DNA of 64,000 nt from Extensimonas soli (GCF_029211265.1 NZ_JARGEL010000023.1:1-64000), one strand, 5' to 3'; numbered from the stretch's first letter, positions 10,048 to 22,807 are shown. The notes: generated by a model from the sequence alone, not told the origin. Program-made: numbers and translations.

Positions 10048-10913
10048 ATGTTCTGGCACACGGCGCGTTTTCGTATCGACCTGTCGCGACCGCAGGTCAT
10101 GGGCATCGTGAACGTCACACCGGACTCTTTCTCCGACGGCGGGCAGCACGCGACGACTGCGGCGGCGCTTGCGCATTGTGAGCAACTGTTGAAAGAGGGC
10201 GCAGATATTCTCGACATCGGCGGTGAATCCTCGCGCCCCGGCAGCGCGCCGCTGCCGCTGGAGGACGAACTCGCGCGCGTGCTGCCTGTGGTGCGCGCCG
10301 CAGTGCGCCTGGGCGTACCGGTATCCGTCGATACCTACAAGCCGCAGGTCATGCAGGCTGCGCTCGATCTGGGTGCGGACATCGTCAACGATATCTGGGC
10401 GCTGCGCCAGCCCGGCGCGGCGCAAGTGGTGGCTGCGCACCCTGCCTGCGGCGTGTGCCTGATGCATATGCACCGCGATCCACAAACCATGCAGCGTGCG
10501 CCCATGCAAGGTGACGTGCTTCCGCAGGTGCTTCGTTTTTTGCAGCTACAAGCGCAGACACTGCAAGCGCTAGGCATAGAAAAAGCGCGTATTGCGTTGG
10601 ATCCCGGCGTGGGTTTCGGCAAGACGGTGGAGCAGAATTTCGCGCTGCTCGCGCGCCAGCGCGAATTACTTGCGGTGGGCCACCCCCTGCTCGTGGGCTG
10701 GTCGCGCAAGTCAGCGCTCGGCGCCGTGACGGATTTGCCTGTGCAAGAGCGCCTGGCGCCCAGTGTGGCCGCGGCGCTGCTGGCCGTGGAGCGCGGTGCG
10801 CACGTGGTGCGTGTGCATGACGTGCGCGCCACGGTGGCCGCGCTCGCGGTCTGGCGCGCGGTCTGCCAGGCGGAGCGACATTCCCAAGACATCCCAAAGA
10901 AAGAGGCACACGC

Positions 10914-10917
<4 letters not shown>
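10048..10917 (+). CDS. folP: Dihydropteroate synthase
   Basis: Joins p-aminobenzoate to 6-hydroxymethyl-dihydropterin pyrophosphate in folate synthesis; the sulfonamide target. The 289-residue TIM-barrel protein carries [16 protein letters not shown] near the start, the [15 protein letters not shown] pterin-binding loop, DPGVGFGKT and GWSRKSALG. It overlaps glmM by 4 nt (ATGA at 10914-10917), so the two are translationally coupled, as in many proteobacteria. The ribosome binding site ahead of ATG 10048 is weak. Confidence 0.97.
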
Positions 10918-12251
<1,334 letters not shown>

Positions 12252-12284
12252 TTTGCAAATTCGCCAAAAAACAAGGAATCCCCT

Positions 12285-14180
12285 ATGACCAGCTATGCCG
12301 AGTTTTACCGCCGCTCGATCGACGAGCCCGACGCCTTCTGGCGCGAGCAGGCGCAACTGATCGACTGGCAGACGCCGCCGCAGCAGGTGTGCGACTACAG
12401 CCAGCCGCCGTTTGCGCGCTGGTTCGTGGGCGGCACGACCAATTTGTGCCACAACGCGGTGGACAGGCACCTCGCGAGCCGTGCACAGCAAACCGCGCTG
12501 ATCGCCATTTCGACCGAAACCGACAGCGAGCGCAGCTACAGCTACGCTGAGTTGCACGCCGAAGTGCAGCGCATGGCGGCGGCGCTGCAAGCGCTGGGCG
12601 TGCAAAAAGGCGACCGCGTGCTGATCTACATGCCCATGATCGCCGAGGCCGCGTTTGCCATGCTCGCCTGCGCGCGCATCGGCGCGCTGCACTCGGTGGT
12701 GTTCGGCGGCTTTGCGGCGGGTTCGCTCGCTGCGCGCATCGAGGATGCCGAACCCGTGGTCGTGGTCAGCGCCGACGCGGGCTCGCGCGGTGGCAAGGTC
12801 GTGCCCTACAAGCCCTTGCTCGACGAGGCCATTGCGCAGGCGCGCCACAAACCTTCGGCCGTGCTGCTCGTCGATCGCGGCCTTGCGCCCATGGAGCGCC
12901 AGCCGGGGCGCGACCACGACTGGGCAGCCTTGCGTGCGCAGCACCTGCACACCAGCGTACCCTGCGTCTGGGTCGAGGCCACGCACCCGAGCTACACGCT
13001 CTACACCAGCGGCACCACCGGCAAGCCCAAGGGCGTGCAGCGCGACACTGGCGGCTACGCCGTGGCGCTGGCCGCGAGCATGAAGCACATCTTCGACGCG
13101 CAGGCGGGCCAGACTTTTTTTGCCACCAGCGACATCGGCTGGGTTGTGGGGCACAGTTACATCATCTACGGCCCCCTGCTGGTCGGCATGGCCACCGTCA
13201 TGTACGAGGGCCTGCCCACGCGGCCGCACGCGGGCGTGTGGTGGAGCATCGTCGAAAAATACCGCGTCACGCACATGTTCTCGGCGCCCACGGCGGTGCG
13301 CGTGCTCAAAAAGCAGGACCCGTCGTGGCTGCAAAAATACCGCGTTGACAGCCTCAAGGCGCTGTGGCTCGCGGGCGAGCCGCTCGACGAATCCACGGCG
13401 CAGTGGATCAGCGATGCGCTGCGCGTGCCCATCATCGACAACTACTGGCAGACCGAAACCGGCTGGCCCATCCTCACGCTCGCGCTCGGCGTGGAGCCGC
13501 AGACGCCGCGCTTTGGCAGCCCCGGCAAGGCCATGTACGGCTACCGCGTCAAGCTCGTCGATGACGCCACGGGCGAGGAGCTCACGACGCCCAACCACAA
13601 GGGCGTGCTTGCCATCGAGGGGCCGCTGCCGCCGGGCTGCATGCAGACCGTCTGGCGCGACGACGCGCGCTTCGTCAACACCTACTGGAAGAGCGTGCCG
13701 GGCCGGCTGATCTACAGCACCTTCGACTGGGGCATACGCGATGCCGACGGCTACTACTTCATCCTCGGCCGCACCGACGACGTGATCAACGTCGCGGGCC
13801 ACCGCCTGGGTACGCGCGAGATCGAGGAGTGCATCGCCTCGCACCCCAACGTCGCCGAAGTGGCCGTGGTCGGCGTCGCCGACAGCCTCAAGGGCCAGGC
13901 CGCGATGGCCTTTGCCGTGGCACGCGACACCACCGGGCTGGACAGCCCTGAGGCGCGCCTCAAGCTCGAAGGCGAGGTGATGAAGCTCGTCGATCACCAG
14001 CTCGGCGCCGTGGCCCGCCCGGCGCGCGTGCACTTCGTGAACGTGCTGCCCAAGACGCGCAGCGGCAAACTCCTGCGCCGCGCCCTGCAAGCCGTGGCCG
14101 AAGGCCGCGACCCCGGTGATCTCACCACCATGGAAGACCCCGCAGCGCTGCAGCAGGTGCGCGAGTTGCTGGGGCAGTGA
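12285..14180 (+). CDS. prpE: Propionyl-CoA synthetase (propionate-CoA ligase)
   Basis: AMP-forming ligase that activates propionate to propionyl-CoA, normally feeding the methylcitrate cycle. The 631-residue product matches PrpE in length and in its N-terminus (MTSYAEFYRRSIDEPDAFW), and has the adenylation motif YTSGTTGKPKGV, the core motif YWQTETGWP and the C-terminal PKTRSGKLLRR, whose last Lys is the usual acetylation site. AAGGAA sits ahead of the ATG. No prpB/C/D lies nearby. Acetyl-CoA synthetase proper is encoded at 28487, which supports propionate as the substrate here; the two are paralogues. Confidence 0.92.
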   Translation: MTSYAEFYRRSIDEPDAFWREQAQLIDWQTPPQQVCDYSQPPFARWFVGGTTNLCHNAVDRHLASRAQQTALIAISTETDSERSYSYAELHAEVQRMAAALQALGVQKGDRVLIYMPMIAEAAFAMLACARIGALHSVVFGGFAAGSLAARIEDAEPVVVVSADAGSRGGKVVPYKPLLDEAIAQARHKPSAVLLVDRGLAPMERQPGRDHDWAALRAQHLHTSVPCVWVEATHPSYTLYTSGTTGKPKGVQRDTGGYAVALAASMKHIFDAQAGQTFFATSDIGWVVGHSYIIYGPLLVGMATVMYEGLPTRPHAGVWWSIVEKYRVTHMFSAPTAVRVLKKQDPSWLQKYRVDSLKALWLAGEPLDESTAQWISDALRVPIIDNYWQTETGWPILTLALGVEPQTPRFGSPGKAMYGYRVKLVDDATGEELTTPNHKGVLAIEGPLPPGCMQTVWRDDARFVNTYWKSVPGRLIYSTFDWGIRDADGYYFILGRTDDVINVAGHRLGTREIEECIASHPNVAEVAVVGVADSLKGQAAMAFAVARDTTGLDSPEARLKLEGEVMKLVDHQLGAVARPARVHFVNVLPKTRSGKLLRRALQAVAEGRDPGDLTTMEDPAALQQVRELLGQ

Positions 14181-14392
14181 ATGGCTGAATCGGCGTCGGA
14201 TTTCAATTTCATGCCATTTTGCCATTTTGCCTTTATGGGATGATCGTAAGCAGCTATAAAAACGGGAGTATTCTGGGGGGAAGTTGGAACCTGCCCCCAA
14301 TTTCTTGCCCCCCAATTTCCGGGTTTGTCATGCCCATGCCACACCGGGATGCCATCTTCAGGGCTTTTCATCCACCTCGCCAGGAATCGCCC
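14181..14392. other. Spacer upstream of the PhoU-like gene
   Basis: This 212-bp spacer contains a tandem near-duplicate, TGCCCCCAATTTC at 14292-14304 and TTGCCCCCCAATTTC at 14305-14319. It probably holds the promoter of the next two genes, but I cannot point to convincing -35 and -10 boxes. Confidence 0.3.
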
Positions 14393-16348
14393 ATGCGCAA
14401 GGAACAAGCCGTGGCATCGCTCGGGCAGCAGTCTTTACTGCTGCCGGCCTGGGTCAAGGCGGCGCTGGCCGCCAATGACCGGCTCAAGCTCTATCTCACT
14501 TTGCTGCAGTCGGCTGCCCAGCACGCTGCAGCGCCCGACACCGCCGTGCCCGACTGGGGGCGCGAGCTTGCGCATGCGGGCCTGCAGGATGCTGCTTGGC
14601 TGCCGGAGCTCGTGAAAAGCGCGTATTTCGATGACGGGCGCATGGTCATGCGCCACCAGGACAAGCTGCTGGCGGCGCTGGCGGCAGACCTTGCCACCAT
14701 GGCGCGCCCGGTGTGCGACAGTGGCCGCGCCAGCCCGCCCGAGCTCGCGGCGCGGCGCGACTCTTGGCTGCAGCGCCTGCGCGAGCTCGACACCGATGAA
14801 GGGCTGGAGCGCGCCGCGCTCGCGCAACTCACCCATGGCGACCGCAAGGTTGGCGACAGCCTGCACCTGCTCGTGATGGACTTGCACCAGCAGCTCAATG
14901 CGATGGCGAGCGAGATCGCCACCGAAGACCTCGACGGCGCGCACGTGTGGCAGATCGACAAGCAAGACCGCCCGCTGGTCAGCGCGTTCATGCGCGGTCT
15001 GCACCGCACGGCGCCGCTCAAGTTCTCGCACCCGGGCCTGGACACGGCGGTCACGCGCGATGGCGCGCGGCTGCTGATCCAGAACGACATCGGCACGAAC
15101 GATGTCCACGTGCTCGTGATGACGGTGGAGGGGATGGAGTTGCGCCTGACGTATTCCGACCTGCACACCGGGCGCTTCAACTTCTTTCGCGGCATGCTCG
15201 AGGCGCTGGGCTTTACCTGGACAGTGTCCGAGCCGCGCACCGTCGAAGGCCTGAACGCCGGCAAGCCATACGTGTTGGGCGAGGCGCGCTTCCAGGCCGA
15301 TAGCATGCAGGCGCTCGAGAACGCGCTCGAAGGCGTGGCCTCGCGCATCGTGTTCGTGATCGACTGGAACCGGGCGCGCAAGCGCCTGCAGAATTTCGTG
15401 AGCAAGGCGCAGGCGCAGCAGTTGCTCGCCAAGGCCGCGCAGGAGGAATGGGGGCATGTGGGCTGGCTCGAGGCAGGCGGCGAGCGGCTGGTCTTTCACG
15501 CCATGCAGGCCGTCGATGGCGACGCTTTCCGCATCGGCGACCGGCTCGACGAAATCCTGGGCGAGGCGGCAGCGGCCGAATACCTGCTGGAGCTGTTGCG
15601 CATTGCAAGCACCATGCTGCGCCAGCAGCAGCCCATGGCGCTGATCGCCGACGAGGCGCGCATGCTGCTCGCGCGCGTGCTGCGCCAGCGCAGCTTCGAG
15701 TTCGACCTGCTGGCCGAGCACGCCGCCTATACCCATGCCATCGCGCTCGGACTGTGCGAGGCCATCGAGAGCGGCGCGGGTGCCGAGGCCGCGGCGCGCA
15801 CCGACCTGGCCGCACGCGCCAAGTATTGGGAGCGCCAGGCCGACCACCTGCTCATGGACGCGCGCCAGCGTGCCGAGCGCCACGGGCGCTGGCAGCCCGT
15901 GGTCGAATTGCTCGAGAAGTCCGACGACGTTGCCGATGCCCTCGAAGAAGCCATGTTCGTGCACTCGATGCTGTTCGTGGCACCGCTCGGCGGCCTGCCC
16001 GCGGCCGTCAACGAAGTGCTCACGAATCTGGCAGACACCACGCTCGCGGCGATCCAGGACCAGGTCAAGGCGGTCGAAATCGCCCGCCACGTCAGCGACC
16101 GGGGCGACCCGATAGACAGCGAGCAGTTCCTGCAGACCCTCTGGCGCATGCTGCGCGCCGAGCGCATGTGCGACCAGCTTGCGCGCGAGGCGCGGGTGGC
16201 CATCGTGGGTGCGCTGCATGCCGCGCCGGTCAGCCTGCAGCTTGCCACCGAGCTCGCCGGCACCATGGAAAAAGCCACGGACAGCCTGCTGGCTGCCGGT
16301 TATGCCTTGCGCCAGATGGTGCTCACCAAGACGGAGGTAGCGTCGTGA
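14393..16348 (+). CDS. Uncharacterised protein with PhoU/DUF47-like C-terminus
   Basis: 651 residues from ATG 14393, which has AGGA at 14382-14385; in-frame starts further upstream lack such a site. I do not recognise the N-terminal two thirds, which are helical with one stretch (around KFSHPGLDTAVTRDGARLL) that looks like a mixed alpha/beta domain. The last 170 residues are helical and carry LLEKSDDVADALEEA, resembling the DUF47/PhoU-like fold of phosphate-transport regulators. No signal peptide or membrane segment is seen. It overlaps the next gene by 4 nt (GTGA), so its partner is very probably the PPDK-like phosphotransferase. Function is unknown; a regulatory or phosphate-acceptor role is my inference. 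Confidence 0.8.
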   Translation: MRKEQAVASLGQQSLLLPAWVKAALAANDRLKLYLTLLQSAAQHAAAPDTAVPDWGRELAHAGLQDAAWLPELVKSAYFDDGRMVMRHQDKLLAALAADLATMARPVCDSGRASPPELAARRDSWLQRLRELDTDEGLERAALAQLTHGDRKVGDSLHLLVMDLHQQLNAMASEIATEDLDGAHVWQIDKQDRPLVSAFMRGLHRTAPLKFSHPGLDTAVTRDGARLLIQNDIGTNDVHVLVMTVEGMELRLTYSDLHTGRFNFFRGMLEALGFTWTVSEPRTVEGLNAGKPYVLGEARFQADSMQALENALEGVASRIVFVIDWNRARKRLQNFVSKAQAQQLLAKAAQEEWGHVGWLEAGGERLVFHAMQAVDGDAFRIGDRLDEILGEAAAAEYLLELLRIASTMLRQQQPMALIADEARMLLARVLRQRSFEFDLLAEHAAYTHAIALGLCEAIESGAGAEAAARTDLAARAKYWERQADHLLMDARQRAERHGRWQPVVELLEKSDDVADALEEAMFVHSMLFVAPLGGLPAAVNEVLTNLADTTLAAIQDQVKAVEIARHVSDRGDPIDSEQFLQTLWRMLRAERMCDQLAREARVAIVGALHAAPVSLQLATELAGTMEKATDSLLAAGYALRQMVLTKTEVAS

Positions 16349-17994
16349 AGTCCACTGCAGCGCACTGGCCCAAGCATTTTTACTTGATCGCTCAAGCCGA
16401 TCAGGATAGCCACGGCAGCCACCATGCCCCCCATGGGCGCCATGCGCGGGCCAAGACCGGGCGCGAGAGCATGGGCTCCAAGGCCTGGAACCTGCTGCGC
16501 ATGGCCGCGATCGGCCTGCGCGTGCCGCCCGCGCTCGTGATCGGCACGCATTACACGCAGGCCCCGGACGACTGCCTGCTGCCCGCGTTCTCGGTAGGCC
16601 TTCCCGCGCTCGAAGAGGCCACGGGCCTGGCGCTTGGCGATCCGCGCCGGCCGCTCATCGTCTCGGTGCGCTCGGGTGCGCCCGTGTCCATGCCCGGCAT
16701 GATGGAAACGCTGCTCAACGTGGGCCTGTGCGATGCCACGCTGCCGGGGCTCTTGCGCCAGACGGGCAACCCGCGCATGGTCTGGGACGCCTACCGGCGC
16801 TTGGTGGCAAGCTATGCCGAGGTGGTGGCGGGCGTCGATCCGGCGCTGTTCGAGCAGGAAATCGTGCGCGTGGCGCAGGGGCGCGACGAGCGCCTGCTCG
16901 ACTTCAACGAGCTGCGCGGCTTGACGCGCAGCTTTCAGGCCATCTACCAGCAGCAGGTCGGCGAGCCCTTTCCGCAGTCGGCCACGGCGCAGCTGGGCGC
17001 GGCGATCCGCGCGGTGTTCGCATCCTGGCACGCCGAAAAAGCCGTAAGTTACCGCAAGATCAACCACATCGACGACCAGATGGGCACGGCCGTGACGGTG
17101 CAGCAAATGGTGTTCGGCAACTCCGGCGGCCATTCGGGCGCGGGCGTGGGCTTCACGCGCGACCCCATGAGCGGCCAGCCTGCACCCTGGGTCGATTTTC
17201 TGGTCAACGCGCAGGGCGAAGACGTGGTCTCGGGTCGGCGCAACGCGCACGGCCACGAGGCGCTGGCCGAGATCGCGCCCGACGCCTGGCGCCAACTGCA
17301 GGAGGGCGCAAAGGCGCTAGAGCACGAATTCAAGGACATGCAGGACTTCGAATTCACCGTGCAGGACGGCGTGCTGCACTGGCTGCAGACGCGCGCGGGC
17401 AAACGCACCCCGCTGGCCAGCGTGCGCATCGCGCTCGACCTGCTCGAAGAGGGCGTGATCGACGAAGACGCCGCGCTCGAACGCACCCAGAGCGTCGCGG
17501 TCGAAAGCCTGGGCACGCTGCAGTTGGTGACGCAGGGCGAAGGCGGGCAGGCCGCGCAAACGCTGGCCCGCGCCACCTCAGCCTGCCCCGGCGTAGTTAG
17601 CGGCGAAATCGCGCTCGACGGCGAGCGCGCCGCGGCGCGGGCCGCTGCGGGTGTGCCCGTGGTATTGGTGCGGCAAGATGCCGAAACCGCCGACATCGAC
17701 GCGCTGGGCCACGCGCTCGGCCTGCTGACGCAGCGCGGCGCGCGCACCTCGCACGCTGCCGTGGTTGCGCGCCAGCTCGGCAAGGTCTGCCTCGTGGGCT
17801 GCGGCGATTTGCACATAGACCCGGCAAGCCGCAGCATCCAACTCGGCGCCAAGACCTTGAGCGAGGGCGAGGTGATCTCGCTCGACGGCAACGCTGGCCA
17901 GATTTTTGCCGGCGCCGTAGCCGCCGTGCTGGTGCCCGACGAGCCCTTGCAGCAGCGCCTGCTGCAGCTGCGCAAGAAGAAAAAGTCCGATTGA
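16345..17994 (+). CDS. PPDK-like phosphotransferase lacking the PEP/pyruvate barrel
   Basis: 549 residues from GTG 16345, with GGAGG at 16333-16337 and a 4-nt overlap with the upstream gene. It begins with a His-rich segment (HGSHHAPHGRH), then an ATP-grasp-like domain of the PEP/pyruvate dikinase type (GSKAWNLLRMAAIGLRVPP, SVRSGAPVSMPGMM, FTRDPMSG), and a swivelling phosphohistidine domain with GARTSHAAVVARQLGKVC, putting the catalytic His at 470. Canonical PPDK is about 870-900 residues and continues into a PEP/pyruvate-binding TIM barrel, which is absent: the protein ends about 80 residues after the His. It could phosphorylate its own His from ATP, but the acceptor is unknown. Compare rifampin phosphotransferase, where a similar module serves another acceptor. 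Confidence 0.85.
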   Translation: MKSTAAHWPKHFYLIAQADQDSHGSHHAPHGRHARAKTGRESMGSKAWNLLRMAAIGLRVPPALVIGTHYTQAPDDCLLPAFSVGLPALEEATGLALGDPRRPLIVSVRSGAPVSMPGMMETLLNVGLCDATLPGLLRQTGNPRMVWDAYRRLVASYAEVVAGVDPALFEQEIVRVAQGRDERLLDFNELRGLTRSFQAIYQQQVGEPFPQSATAQLGAAIRAVFASWHAEKAVSYRKINHIDDQMGTAVTVQQMVFGNSGGHSGAGVGFTRDPMSGQPAPWVDFLVNAQGEDVVSGRRNAHGHEALAEIAPDAWRQLQEGAKALEHEFKDMQDFEFTVQDGVLHWLQTRAGKRTPLASVRIALDLLEEGVIDEDAALERTQSVAVESLGTLQLVTQGEGGQAAQTLARATSACPGVVSGEIALDGERAAARAAAGVPVVLVRQDAETADIDALGHALGLLTQRGARTSHAAVVARQLGKVCLVGCGDLHIDPASRSIQLGAKTLSEGEVISLDGNAGQIFAGAVAAVLVPDEPLQQRLLQLRKKKKSD

Positions 17995-18011
17995 GCCCGC
18001 ATGGAGCGGGC
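17995..18011. terminator. Small hairpin between convergent genes
   Basis: GCCCGC (17995-18000), loop ATGGA, GCGGGC (18006-18011) lies in the 42-nt gap between the PPDK-like gene and eda, which converge here. There is no T-run, so it is at best a weak bidirectional stop signal. Confidence 0.3.
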
Positions 18012-18036
18012 GTAAATCGCTATTGAGTAAGTAGCA

Positions 18037-18701
18037 TCATCGCGGCGGACGCAGCGCCTGCGCCTCGCGCGCGAGCTGCGTGATGCGCGCCCAGTCGCCC
18101 GCGTGCACCGACTGCGCGGGCGCGAGCCAGGAGCCGCCGACGCAGCGCACGTTGGGCAGCGCAAGGTATTGCGGCGCCGTGGCCTCGGTGATGCCGCCCG
18201 TGGGGCAAAAGCTCACGTGTCTAAAAGGGCTGGCCCAGGCTTTGAGCAGGGCCAGCCCCCCCAGCACCTCGGCAGGGAACAGCTTGAAGAACTGAAAACC
18301 ATCGGCAAATGCCGCCATGATTTCGCTCGCCGTGGCCACGCCCGGCAGCAGCGGCAAGCCGAGCGCCCGGCAGGCCTGGCCCAGCTCCCGGCTGTAGCCG
18401 GGGCTTATGGCAAAGCGCGCGCCGGCCTCGCGCGCGCGGCGCGCATCGCCCGCGCTCAGCACCGTGCCCGCGCCCACGACCACTTCGGGCAGCTGCCGCG
18501 CGATCTGCGCGATCGCAGCCAGGGCCACGGGCGTGCGCAAGGTGACTTCGAGCACCTGCACGCCGCCCGCGTACAGCGCCCGCGCGAGCGGCAGCGCATC
18601 CTCCACGCGATCGATCACCAGCACCGGAATCACCGGGCCGTAAGACGCCAGGTCTATCGGGTGCAGCAGGTGCAGCGGGGACGATGTGGCGGGGGACGGG
18701 T

Positions 18702-18711
<10 letters not shown>
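18037..18711 (-). CDS. eda: KDPG aldolase (2-dehydro-3-deoxyphosphogluconate aldolase)
   Basis: Splits KDPG into pyruvate and glyceraldehyde-3-phosphate in the Entner-Doudoroff pathway. TIM-barrel class I aldolase: VLEVTLRTP contains the conserved Glu-Thr-Arg region, VGAGTVLS is the phosphate-binding strand, and [11 protein letters not shown] carries the Schiff-base Lys. Two ATGs compete at 18717 and 18711. AGGAG sits only 1 nt from the first but 7 nt from the second, so I chose 18711 (224 residues). The start overlaps the end of edd by 10 nt, implying translational coupling. Confidence 0.95.
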
Positions 18712-20468
<1,757 letters not shown>

Positions 20469-20563
20469 GGGGCTGCTCCTTGAGGAATTGGCAAGTGGAG
20501 CAATGTAGCGCGCGTTCCATGACAGCAGATAGCGCGCGGCTTTTTCACCACCGCCTCATGGGA

Positions 20564-20848
20564 AATCTGGGTTCAACCCAGATTGTCCCTGGACTTACGC
20601 AAACAAGGATGCTGCAAAGTGTTTTGCCCTGGAGCGGGCGCCTTGCCTGACCCCGATTTGCGTAAGTCGTGTGTCCATTAGGCGGCGCTGCGCGCCTACG
20701 CGGGCGCTGGCGGACGTCTGACGGTCATTTTGACCGCCGCTTCGTCGTTCATGGCACCGGCCATGCACTCCTCAGCCGCGACCAAACTGCCTCGCCAGCC
20801 GCCTCGCCATCATCCCGCGTCCTAATGGACAATCTGGGTTCAACCCAG
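20564..20848. repeat. Nested inverted-repeat element (MITE/IS remnant-like)
   Basis: The 371-bp gap between edd and mnmC has no gene but three nested inverted repeats. Outermost, GGACAATCTGGGTT occurs in opposite orientations (within 20564-20588 and 20827-20848), each copy itself part of a palindrome AATCTGGGTT-C-AACCCAG. Inside are GACTTACGCAAA (20592-20603) against TTTGCGTAAGTC (20657-20668), and TGTCCATTAGG (20672-20682) against CCTAATGGACA (20821-20831). No transposase frame fits within it. The right end overlaps the mnmC stop codon. This looks like a small non-autonomous element or nested insertion remnants; family not identified. Confidence 0.65.
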
Positions 20849-22807
20849 CCTTTCCGCCGCCAGCGCACGCGCCAGCTTGGCATCGAGCGGCAGCGGTTCG
20901 GCGTGCCAGCGTGCGGCCAGCAGTTCGGCGCACAGCAGGGCGAGCGTGAGCCCGCGCGCGCCCATGGCGGTGCAGGCCCAAAGGCCGGGCAGCGTGTGCG
21001 CATCCACCGGGCCGACGATGGGCAGCCGGTCGGGGGCGACGCAGCGCACCGCGGCCCAGCTCTGCAGCGGCGGGGCGAATGCCGAGATTGCGTGCGCAGC
21101 GTCCAAGAAGGGCGCAAAGCTGGCGTGCAATGGCTGCGCTGCGGCGGGCAGCAGGGTTTGCAGTTTGTGCCAGTTGGCTGTGTGGGCCGCGCGTTGTTCG
21201 TCGGCGGTGGGGGGCAGCTGGTCCACACCACGCTCGAAGGTCGAGCCCAGCACCCAGGCGCGCGGCCCCTCGGCCTCGTCGCCGAGCGGGAAAGATGGCA
21301 CCCAGTTGCCGTGGCCGTTCACGGGGTAGGGCAGCATGGGGGCTAGGCCAGCGGGCCAGCAGGCCCACGAAATCTGGCCGCGCAGCGGGCGCAGCACCCA
21401 GCGCTGCGCGAGCAGCGCGCGGCTGCCAGCGCCTGCGGCGATCACCACGCGCTCGGCTTCGGCCAGCACGCGACCCTGGGCGTCCAAGGCCTGCCAGTGC
21501 GCCCCATCGCTGCTGCGCTGCAAGCGATCGACGTGCGCATTGCCGTGCCAGGCAATGCCGGGCTGCGCGAGCAGCGCCGCGACCAGGCGCGCAGGCCTGA
21601 TCCATCCGGCGCGCAGGTGCCAGCAGGCGGCGGTATTGCGGGGCAGTTGCGCTTGCAGCAGTGTTTCGGCGCTGGCGCGGCGGCTCCAGTCTGCGCCCGG
21701 GCCCTGCTCCCAGTCCTGGGGCAGGCCGGGGCTGCCATCTACGCGGTGTTCGAGTACGCCGCTGCACTGCCAATCGACGCCCGCGCGCAGCAGTCCTTGA
21801 TCTTGCAATATTTGCACGTGTTCCAGCACCAGGCGCACGCCGCTGCGCGACAGGCGTGAGAGCACGCTGTCGTCGGGCGAGACATGCGGCGCAAACACGC
21901 CTGCGGGCAGGGCCGATGCGCCTGCGGCCGGTGCTTCGGCCTGGTCCAGCACTTCGACCTGCCAGCCACGCCGCGCGAGGCTCGCCGCCGTGGCCGCGCC
22001 CGCGAGCCCGCCGCCGATCACGATGCAGCGGCCCGGCACGGTCACGGACTCGGGCATGGGCGCGGGTGTGGATGCGGTGCCGTGCGCCGTTGGCACGCTG
22101 CGGCGCGGCTCCCAGTGCGGGTCGTAGATGGCGTGCAGGTTTTCGCGTTTGGGTGGCACGCCGGGCACGCGCTGCACGACAAAGCCGCACTGCACGAGCG
22201 CATCGTGCACGCTGTGTGCCACACTCCAGGTGGCCAGCCGCGTGCCGCGCCGGCACCAGCGCGCCACGGCCTTGAGGGTGTGCAGACTCCAGAGCTCGGG
22301 GTTGCACTGGGGGCTGAAGCCGTCCAGATAGACGGCATCGGCCGTGCCGTCCTGCTGGCGCAGCAGGGTTTGTGCATCGCCTATGCACAGCGTGAGCAAC
22401 ACGCGCCCGCCCTCGAAGCTCAGCCGGTGCACGCCCGGCAGCAAGCCCCAGAATTGGTCGTGCAACTGCTGCGCAAGCGGCGCGAGCTGCGGATGCGCGG
22501 CGTGCGCGCGCAGCAAGTCCTCGGTGCTGACCGGCCACGCCTCGGTCGAGACGAAGTGCAGCAGGCGCGGGCGCTGGACATCGGCGCGCCACGCGGCCCA
22601 GGTGGCGAGAAAGTTCAGCCCCAGGCCAAAGCCGGTTTCAAGGATGCGCCACTGCGCCTGCCCGGCCCAGGCCTCTGGCAGGCCGCAGCCGCGCAGAAAG
22701 ACGCCCTCGGCTTGGTCGATTCCACCGTTCGCGCTGCTGTGATAGCGGTCGCCAAAGCGCGCGCTATAGGGCGTGCCGTCGGGCAGCCATTGCAAGGGCT
22801 CGGCCAT
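20840..22807 (-). CDS. mnmC: Bifunctional tRNA mnm5s2U biosynthesis protein MnmC
   Basis: Carries out the last steps of 5-methylaminomethyl-2-thiouridine synthesis at the tRNA wobble base. The 655-residue protein has the usual two halves: an N-terminal SAM methyltransferase domain (about 1-245; ILETGFGLGLNFLATW, VYLDGFSPQCNPELW) and a C-terminal FAD oxidase (about 258-650; CIVIGGGLAGAATAASLARR as the dinucleotide fold). The final codons GGT-TGA lie in the palindrome of the neighbouring repeat element, so the extreme C-terminus may have been rewritten by insertion. The ribosome binding site is weak. Confidence 0.95.
   Translation of the reverse strand: MAEPLQWLPDGTPYSARFGDRYHSSANGGIDQAEGVFLRGCGLPEAWAGQAQWRILETGFGLGLNFLATWAAWRADVQRPRLLHFVSTEAWPVSTEDLLRAHAAHPQLAPLAQQLHDQFWGLLPGVHRLSFEGGRVLLTLCIGDAQTLLRQQDGTADAVYLDGFSPQCNPELWSLHTLKAVARWCRRGTRLATWSVAHSVHDALVQCGFVVQRVPGVPPKRENLHAIYDPHWEPRRSVPTAHGTASTPAPMPESVTVPGRCIVIGGGLAGAATAASLARRGWQVEVLDQAEAPAAGASALPAGVFAPHVSPDDSVLSRLSRSGVRLVLEHVQILQDQGLLRAGVDWQCSGVLEHRVDGSPGLPQDWEQGPGADWSRRASAETLLQAQLPRNTAACWHLRAGWIRPARLVAALLAQPGIAWHGNAHVDRLQRSSDGAHWQALDAQGRVLAEAERVVIAAGAGSRALLAQRWVLRPLRGQISWACWPAGLAPMLPYPVNGHGNWVPSFPLGDEAEGPRAWVLGSTFERGVDQLPPTADEQRAAHTANWHKLQTLLPAAAQPLHASFAPFLDAAHAISAFAPPLQSWAAVRCVAPDRLPIVGPVDAHTLPGLWACTAMGARGLTLALLCAELLAARWHAEPLPLDAKLARALAAERLG

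Noticed and set aside
15448-16344. N-terminal extension of the PPDK-like protein back to 15448
   Set aside because: The extra 299 residues lie in a shadow frame of the PhoU-like gene and are Arg/Ala-rich. GTG 16345 with GGAGG upstream is a good start.
20469-20839. Transposase gene inside the repeat region between edd and mnmC
   Set aside because: No frame of useful length or with a DDE-type pattern exists; only inverted repeats are present.
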